From Telluria aromaticivorans (GTDB lineage: Bacteria; Pseudomonadota; Gammaproteobacteria; Burkholderiales; Burkholderiaceae_D), in assembly GCF_013003915.1 (NCBI RefSeq), contig NZ_JABAIV010000006.1:62001-126000 (forward strand): 64,000 nt of DNA, read 5' to 3'. Shown piece after piece: positions 59,151 to 64,000 of the stretch. Position 1 is the first letter of the stretch, and each line of letters starts with the position of its first letter. Below the pieces are notes generated by a model. The model made no database searches. It was given only the letters and a program-made list of their open reading frames with translations, and was not told where the DNA came from. Both the position numbers and the translations under genes were made by a program.

Positions 59151-59921
59151 ATGCCACGCATCATCTCCGCGAACCTGAACGGCATCCGTTCGGCGCACAA
59201 AAAAGGTTTTTTCAACTGGCTCGCCTCGCAGGAGGCCGACTTCATCTGCGTCCAGGAACTGAAGGCGCAGGAAGCCGACATGACCGAGGAGATGCTGTCC
59301 CCGCACGGCTACCACGGTCATTTCCACTATGCCGAGAAGAAGGGCTATTCGGGCACCGGCGTGTATAGCCGCACCGCGCCGGACAACAAGCGCATCGGCT
59401 TCGGCTGCATGGAGTTCGACGCCGAAGGCCGCTACACGCGCTGCGATTTCGGCAACCTGACGGTCATCTCGGTCTACTGCCCGTCGGGCTCCTCGTCGCC
59501 CGAGCGCCAGCTGGCCAAATTCCGTTTCATGGAAGTCTTCCTGCCCCACCTGGAGCAACTCAAGGCCGAAGGCCGCGAGGTCGTGATCTGCGGCGACTGG
59601 AACATCGCGCACAAGGAAATCGACCTGAAGAACTGGAAAAGCAACCAGAAGAATTCGGGCTTCCTGCCGGAAGAGCGCGCCTGGCTGAGCCGCATCTTCG
59701 ACGAGGTCGGCCTGGTCGACGTGCACCGCGTGGTCTCCCCCGAGGCGGCCGACTACACCTGGTGGAGCAACCGCGGCCAGTCCTGGGCCAAGAACGTCGG
59801 ATGGCGCATCGACTACCACATCGCCACTCCGGGTATCGCTGCCTGCGCCAAGGCGGTGTCGGTCTACAAGGACGAACGCTTCAGCGACCACGCCCCCTTG
59901 ATCATTGATTACCATCTCTAA
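59151..59921 (+). CDS. xth: Exodeoxyribonuclease III / AP endonuclease
   Basis: 256 residues, a common length. ISANLNGIRSAHKKGFFNWL, VQELKAQEADM, GYSGTGVYSR, CGDWNIAHKEIDLKNWKSNQKN, TWWSNRGQSWAKNVGWRIDYHI and SDHAPLIIDYHL carry the full set of ExoIII metal and catalytic residues (Asn, Glu, Asp, Asn, Asp, His). It repairs abasic sites. Divergent from pyrE. Confidence 0.95.
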   Translation: MPRIISANLNGIRSAHKKGFFNWLASQEADFICVQELKAQEADMTEEMLSPHGYHGHFHYAEKKGYSGTGVYSRTAPDNKRIGFGCMEFDAEGRYTRCDFGNLTVISVYCPSGSSSPERQLAKFRFMEVFLPHLEQLKAEGREVVICGDWNIAHKEIDLKNWKSNQKNSGFLPEERAWLSRIFDEVGLVDVHRVVSPEAADYTWWSNRGQSWAKNVGWRIDYHIATPGIAACAKAVSVYKDERFSDHAPLIIDYHL

Positions 59922-59979
59922 TAGAAGAGCAGGTATATATCAGCATTGCTTATAGTAGAGCTGAGGATGGCGGGAGCAG

Positions 59980-59997
59980 GCTCCCCCATCGGGGAGC
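59980..59997. other. Hairpin downstream of xth
   Basis: GCTCCCC (59980-59986) and GGGGAGC (59991-59997) around CATC, about 60 bp after xth. No T-run. It may terminate xth transcription weakly or be part of the leader of the Ig-like gene. The rest of the 220-bp gap is AT-rich with no gene. Confidence 0.4.
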
Positions 59998-60141
59998 GAT
60001 CCCTCAATAAAGTGATGCTTAAAGGCACTATTTTGCGACGTATGCAAGATAGCTTGCCTTTTTATTGATACTATCCGTATGGTAACTTTTCCGGTCAGAA
60101 TTTTCTGTTTCTGGAAAATCAACATATAGATCGCATCCTTC

Positions 60142-63100
60142 ATGACCTCGACTACCGCCGCCCCGGCCCTGCTAACCAAGTCGTTTACCACGACCGCAGG
60201 CAAGACCCATATCGACCTGGCGTTCTCGACGACGATGTCCAAGGGCGGCGGATCGATCTTCGTCACCGACGGCGCGGTCCAGACCGTCATCAACCGCAGC
60301 ACCGGCCAGCCCGAGCTGCGCGTGGTCGGCGCCACAGTCACCCGCGAAATCCCGGTCAGCCAGGTGTCGATCAACGGCGCCCACGTCGAGTTCGACGCCA
60401 GCGGGCTGGCGGCGGGCAGAGCCTACAACGTATTCATGGGCAGCGGCACGCTGGTTGGCGACGGCCGCGCCTTCGCCGGCATCAGCGCGCCGGGCCAGGT
60501 GGTGTTCACCACGCCGGAAGCGGCGCCGGCGCCGGCCCTGGGCGCGACTATCGACATCGAGGACCGCACCCTCCGGGCCGGCGAGGACCTCACCGTCACC
60601 GTCACCTTCTCGGAAGCGGTGACGGCACTCAACCAGGACGCCGTCAGCGCAGAGCATGCCCGCATCAAAGGCATGAGCGCCAGCGCCGACGGCCTGACCT
60701 GGACCATTACCATAGGCGCCGCCGACAGCATCGATTCGGCATCCAACCTGCTGCGCCTGGACATGAGCCAGATTGCGAGTACGGGGGGCCTGCGCGGCAG
60801 CGGCATGCTGGCCTCGCGCCCGTACGCGGTCGACACCATCGTCGACGCCTGGCTCACGCCGCACATCAGCGTCAGCGATACCGGCCCATTCGACAACGAC
60901 GGCATCACCTATGACCGCACCCAGACCGCGTCGGGCTTCCTGGCCGGCAGCCTGGCCGCCGACGAGCACATCGAACTGACCATCAACGGCCGCAGCGTCG
61001 ACCCGGCGCTGGTCCACCTCGAGGTGGCGGGCGAAGGCTGGAGCTGGACCTACGACGCCAACGATGAAACCGGCGAGCCGCCCGTCTTCGGCGAGGGCGA
61101 GAACACGATCGTTGCCCGGATCGTCAATGCCGATGGCCACGGCAGCGCCGCGGTGGTCCAGCGCATCACCCTCGACACCATCGCGCCATCGATCGCCACC
61201 TCGCCGCACGGCGCAACCGACCTGGCCGTTGGCGCCGACATCGTCATCACCTTCGACGAAGCGGTCTACTGGCAAGACCAGGAAGGCGACGGCGACGTGC
61301 TGCACCTGTTCGGCGACAACGACACCGTCATCAAGGTTGTCCTCAGCGCCGCCAACTTCTCGGAAGATGGCCGCACCCTGACCATCAAGCCCGCCGACCA
61401 CAAGCTGCAGGCCGACACCGGCTACAGCCTGCGCCTGCCGGAGAACCTGCTTGATCTCGCCGGCAACCCGCTGCAAAGCTACGAGATGGCCTTCCACACG
61501 GTCGGTGGCCCGAGCGCCGTGCGTGTCTTCGTCGATGGCGACGGCAGCTACCGCGCCGGCGAAACCCTCACCTTCCGCATCCGTTTCGACGAGGCGGTGC
61601 GCACGGTGGGCGACGCAGTGCCGACGCTGGGCCTGAGCAACGGCGCGCAGGCGCAGTTCGCCGCCGTGAACGGCACCGAGATGAGCTTCACCTACACGGT
61701 TGCGAACGGCGACGATAAAGCCGGCTTGGCCATCAGCGATACGTCCGGGCTGGCCGGGAAGGTCCAGGACATCGCGGGCAACCTGCTGGCAGCGGACCAC
61801 ATCGTCTTCAGCGGCATCTACGACAATCTCGGCCACGGCATCATCGGCATCGATATCGACACCGCCGCGGCGGCCCCTGCGGCGCCGCTGCTGGCAAATG
61901 CGAGCAACTCCGGCAGCCTGCTCGACAACATTACCTCCGACCGCACCCCGACGCTGGCCGGCAGCGCCGAAGCCCATGCCCTGGTCGAGATCTACAAGGG
62001 CGCGACCCTGCTCGGGTCCGGCTACGCCGACGCCGGCGGCAATTGGGAAGCGACGGTCGCACTGGAACACGCGCTGGCCGATGGCCTGCACGAGCTCACG
62101 GTGCGCCAGGTCGACAAGGCCGGCAATGCCAGCAGCGCGTCCGGCCTGATCGCGCTGACGATCGACGCGAGCGCACCGGCGGCACTGGCCGGCGTCTTCC
62201 TCGCCAGCGACACGGGCGTGTCGAACTCGGACCGCATCACGCGCGAGAACTACGCCGTGCTCTCCGGCACCGGGGCGGAAGCCAATGCCGTCATTAACAT
62301 CATGAACGGCGCGGCGCTGGCCGGCGTCGGCACCAGCGATGCGAACGGCAACTGGACTGCCTCCGTCGATGCGCCGCTGCAGGAAGGCGTGCACACCGTG
62401 ACCGTGCTCCAACTGGACAAGGCCGGCAACAGCAGCGCCGCATCAACGCCCCTGTCCTTCACCATCGACCGCACGGCTCCAGAAACCGCACCGCCGGCGC
62501 CGGTCCTGGCTGCCGTCAGCGATACCGGCATCCTGGACAACGACGGCATCACCAGCGACACCACGCCGACCTTCACCGGCACCGGCGCCATGGCCAACAC
62601 GATCGTCGGCCTGTACCTGAACGACCGCGCAGCCGGCACCGCGATGACGAACGCCTTGGGCAACTGGACCATTACTGCCCTCGGCGACGGCGAAGGCGGG
62701 CTTGTCGACGGCAACTACAGCGTCGGCCTCAAGCAGTTCGACGTGGCCGGCAATGCCAGCGACTATTCCGCCCTGTTCAACCTCGTCGTCGATATCAGCG
62801 CACCCGTGACCGCGCTGACCCTGGACCTCGCGGCCGCCAGCGACAGCGGGGCATCGGCGATCGACAACCTGACAAAAGTCACGACCCCGACCTTCTCGGG
62901 ATCCGGCGCGGCAGCCAACGGCCAGGTGGCCCTGCTCGTGGGCGCGACGGAGATCGGCTGCGCTACCGCCGACGCGTTGGGCAACTGGAGCTTCACCATC
63001 GAAGCCGGCAAGGCGCTTGCCGATGGCGTCCACCAGGTGCGCGTGCGCCAGTACGACGCCGCGGGCAATGCCGGAGCCGATTCCAACCCGCTGGCAGTGA

Positions 63101-63414
63101 CGATCGACACCGCCGCCCCGACCCTGGTCGATGTGAACGGCAGCCTGATTGGACGCAAGTTCGCCCTCACCTTCACCGAAGCGATCCGGTTCTCTCCAAG
63201 CGGTCGTTTCGAGCTGGGCGGTTTGTTCGGCAACGAGGTGTTCGAGAGCAGTGGCCAGGGCAACAGCTGGCAAATCACCGACGGGAATATGCTGAACTTT
63301 AATATCTCGCTCACCGGTTTCCTGCGCCTGCAGGCCAATAACGGCTCCGTCGAAGACATGGCCGGCAACGCCGCCGTGATCGGCGTGCCGGACTGGCCGA
63401 TCACGATTATTTAA
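60142..63414 (+). CDS. Large Ig-like repeat protein, probable surface or secreted adhesin
   Basis: 1090 residues. The N-terminal ~230 residues form SwmB-like units (TFSEAVTALNQ, FDEAV). From about 230 to 1000 come repeated Ig-like modules with ITSDTTPTFTGTG / GNWTASV / VxQxDxAGNxS-type blocks, as in BapA-like adhesins (Big-family). A final SbsA/SwmB-like domain (about 1000-1090) has FTEAIRF and VEDMAGNAA. No signal peptide, no lipobox, no RTX or autotransporter domain is visible, and no strong Shine-Dalgarno lies before the ATG. Type I secretion or a neighbour-dependent route would be needed. Confidence 0.82.
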   Translation: MTSTTAAPALLTKSFTTTAGKTHIDLAFSTTMSKGGGSIFVTDGAVQTVINRSTGQPELRVVGATVTREIPVSQVSINGAHVEFDASGLAAGRAYNVFMGSGTLVGDGRAFAGISAPGQVVFTTPEAAPAPALGATIDIEDRTLRAGEDLTVTVTFSEAVTALNQDAVSAEHARIKGMSASADGLTWTITIGAADSIDSASNLLRLDMSQIASTGGLRGSGMLASRPYAVDTIVDAWLTPHISVSDTGPFDNDGITYDRTQTASGFLAGSLAADEHIELTINGRSVDPALVHLEVAGEGWSWTYDANDETGEPPVFGEGENTIVARIVNADGHGSAAVVQRITLDTIAPSIATSPHGATDLAVGADIVITFDEAVYWQDQEGDGDVLHLFGDNDTVIKVVLSAANFSEDGRTLTIKPADHKLQADTGYSLRLPENLLDLAGNPLQSYEMAFHTVGGPSAVRVFVDGDGSYRAGETLTFRIRFDEAVRTVGDAVPTLGLSNGAQAQFAAVNGTEMSFTYTVANGDDKAGLAISDTSGLAGKVQDIAGNLLAADHIVFSGIYDNLGHGIIGIDIDTAAAAPAAPLLANASNSGSLLDNITSDRTPTLAGSAEAHALVEIYKGATLLGSGYADAGGNWEATVALEHALADGLHELTVRQVDKAGNASSASGLIALTIDASAPAALAGVFLASDTGVSNSDRITRENYAVLSGTGAEANAVINIMNGAALAGVGTSDANGNWTASVDAPLQEGVHTVTVLQLDKAGNSSAASTPLSFTIDRTAPETAPPAPVLAAVSDTGILDNDGITSDTTPTFTGTGAMANTIVGLYLNDRAAGTAMTNALGNWTITALGDGEGGLVDGNYSVGLKQFDVAGNASDYSALFNLVVDISAPVTALTLDLAAASDSGASAIDNLTKVTTPTFSGSGAAANGQVALLVGATEIGCATADALGNWSFTIEAGKALADGVHQVRVRQYDAAGNAGADSNPLAVTIDTAAPTLVDVNGSLIGRKFALTFTEAIRFSPSGRFELGGLFGNEVFESSGQGNSWQITDGNMLNFNISLTGFLRLQANNGSVEDMAGNAAVIGVPDWPITII

Positions 63415-63441
63415 GCGGCAACCAAGCGGCGCGCCGGGGCG

Positions 63442-64000
63442 TTACGCGCCCGGCCAGTCGAGCCGGAAGCTGCTGTCGAAGCGGCGCGGCTGGCCATTCA
63501 AAGGATCGGTGAAGCTGACGGTACGCGCCAGCAGCTGCAGCGGCGCGCTGAAATCGTCGCCCTTGCAGGGCAGCGCCACCGGATAAAAGGCATCGTTCAG
63601 GATCGGCGCGCCAAGCGCCGCCAGGTGCAGGCGCAGCTGGTGCTTGCGTCCGGTGTGCGGATGCAGCCGGTAATGCGCCACCTCCCCCCGCCGTTCGACC
63701 AGCTCCACCAGCGTCTCCGAATTCGGCTCGCCCGGCACTTCGGTACTGACGAAGAACTGCTCCCCATCCTGCATGCGGCTGCGGTAGGTGAACGGGAATT
63801 CCCGGCCCTCGATCGGGCCCGCCAGCGCCTCGTACACCTTGTTCACCACCCGCTTCTGGAACATCGACTGGTAGGCCCCGCGCGTTGCGGGATTGTGCGA
63901 GCAGATCACCACGCCCGCGGTCTCGCGGTCCAGCCGGTGAATCGGCGTCAGGTGCGGCAAATCGAACTGCTTCTTCAGGCGCACCAGCAGCGTCTCGTGC
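63442..64000 (-). CDS. RluA-type pseudouridine synthase, partial
   Basis: About 186 residues; the gene runs off the right edge and the visible frame extends to 64000. HRLDRETAG contains the catalytic Asp; GRKHQLRLHLAALG and YRLHPHTGR are the usual RluA/RsuA substrate-site motifs. It isomerises uridine in rRNA or tRNA; which site cannot be decided from the C-terminal part. Confidence 0.9.
   Translation of the reverse strand, partial: HETLLVRLKKQFDLPHLTPIHRLDRETAGVVICSHNPATRGAYQSMFQKRVVNKVYEALAGPIEGREFPFTYRSRMQDGEQFFVSTEVPGEPNSETLVELVERRGEVAHYRLHPHTGRKHQLRLHLAALGAPILNDAFYPVALPCKGDDFSAPLQLLARTVSFTDPLNGQPRRFDSSFRLDWPGA

Noticed and set aside
59940..60374. 144-codon minus-strand frame
   Set aside because: Mostly antisense to the Ig-like gene and no motif.
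63432..63455. GC-rich hairpin after the Ig-like gene
   Set aside because: Stem is broken and overlaps the pseudouridine synthase end; too weak to call a terminator.

Overview
This window is a gene-dense, GC-rich stretch of bacterial chromosome. Gene content, gene order and protein sequences point to a betaproteobacterium of the Burkholderiales, most likely Oxalobacteraceae (a Massilia/Telluria/Duganella-type organism). The supporting blocks are rplM-rpsI next to argC, LysM-dprA-smg-topB divergent from def-fmt, rsmB-DUF4390-ntrY-ntrX, argS-SPOR-dsbA-SDR-birA-coaX-SPOR, mreBCD-mrdA-rodA-rlpA divergent from gatCAB, and a DUF3567 protein of the kind seen in betaproteobacteria. The genus is inferred from family resemblance; no 16S gene is present. 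No tRNA, rRNA, CRISPR array, prophage or intact insertion sequence was found.

Layout. 1-2.9 kb (minus): rplM-rpsI with a promoter and terminator, then a membrane-anchored XRE regulator, a secreted protein and the start of argC. 3-7 kb (plus): a secreted S33-type hydrolase, a NatAB-like ABC exporter and an OsmC-like protein. 7-13.2 kb: coq7 and a small conserved protein (minus), then an ABC ATPase with a 1199-residue permease fused to an M1-type metallopeptidase, and an orphan antitoxin-like protein. 13.3-22.8 kb (minus): an alpha/beta hydrolase, two small unknown proteins, a CHASE3 chemoreceptor, topB, smg, dprA and a LysM protein. 23-29.9 kb (plus): def-fmt, a repeat array, an orphan BrnA-like antitoxin (minus), full-length metH and an SPW protein. 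30-38.4 kb (minus): a degenerate EAL-HDOD protein, a class II glutamine amidotransferase, DUF3567, a degenerate CobW-like protein, ntrX-like, ntrY-like, DUF4390 and rsmB. 38.6-44.8 kb (plus): the argS to coaX-SPOR run. 44.9-45.9 kb: a lower-GC patch with one secreted protein. 45.9-53 kb (minus): the rod-shape and elongasome cluster. 53.4-56.8 kb (plus): gatCAB. 56.8-58.9 kb (minus): two lipoproteins, two inverted-repeat elements and pyrE. 59.1-63.4 kb (plus): an exonuclease III-type nuclease and a large Ig-like repeat protein. The window ends in a truncated pseudouridine synthase (minus).

Most genes are housekeeping: translation and its quality control (rplM, rpsI, def, fmt, argS, gatCAB, rsmB), cell wall and shape (mre cluster, mrdA, rodA, rlpA, SPOR and LysM proteins), DNA processing (topB, dprA, xth), and cofactor or nucleotide metabolism (metH, coq7, birA, coaX, pyrE).

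The least-explained material is non-coding. One family of palindromic elements has conserved ends (CGTAGGGTGGGC ... GCCCACGCG) and a core that differs between copies yet is self-complementary in each. It includes a 136-bp tandem array whose copies differ by a compensatory base-pair change. A second family has GGGTCAGAGTCGAATTA arms and its inner stems also covary. Among proteins, the ones worth a second look are the NtrX-like regulator without an AAA+ domain and its CobW-like neighbour, the ABC permease-M1 fusion, the membrane-anchored XRE pair and the Ig-like protein without a visible secretion signal.
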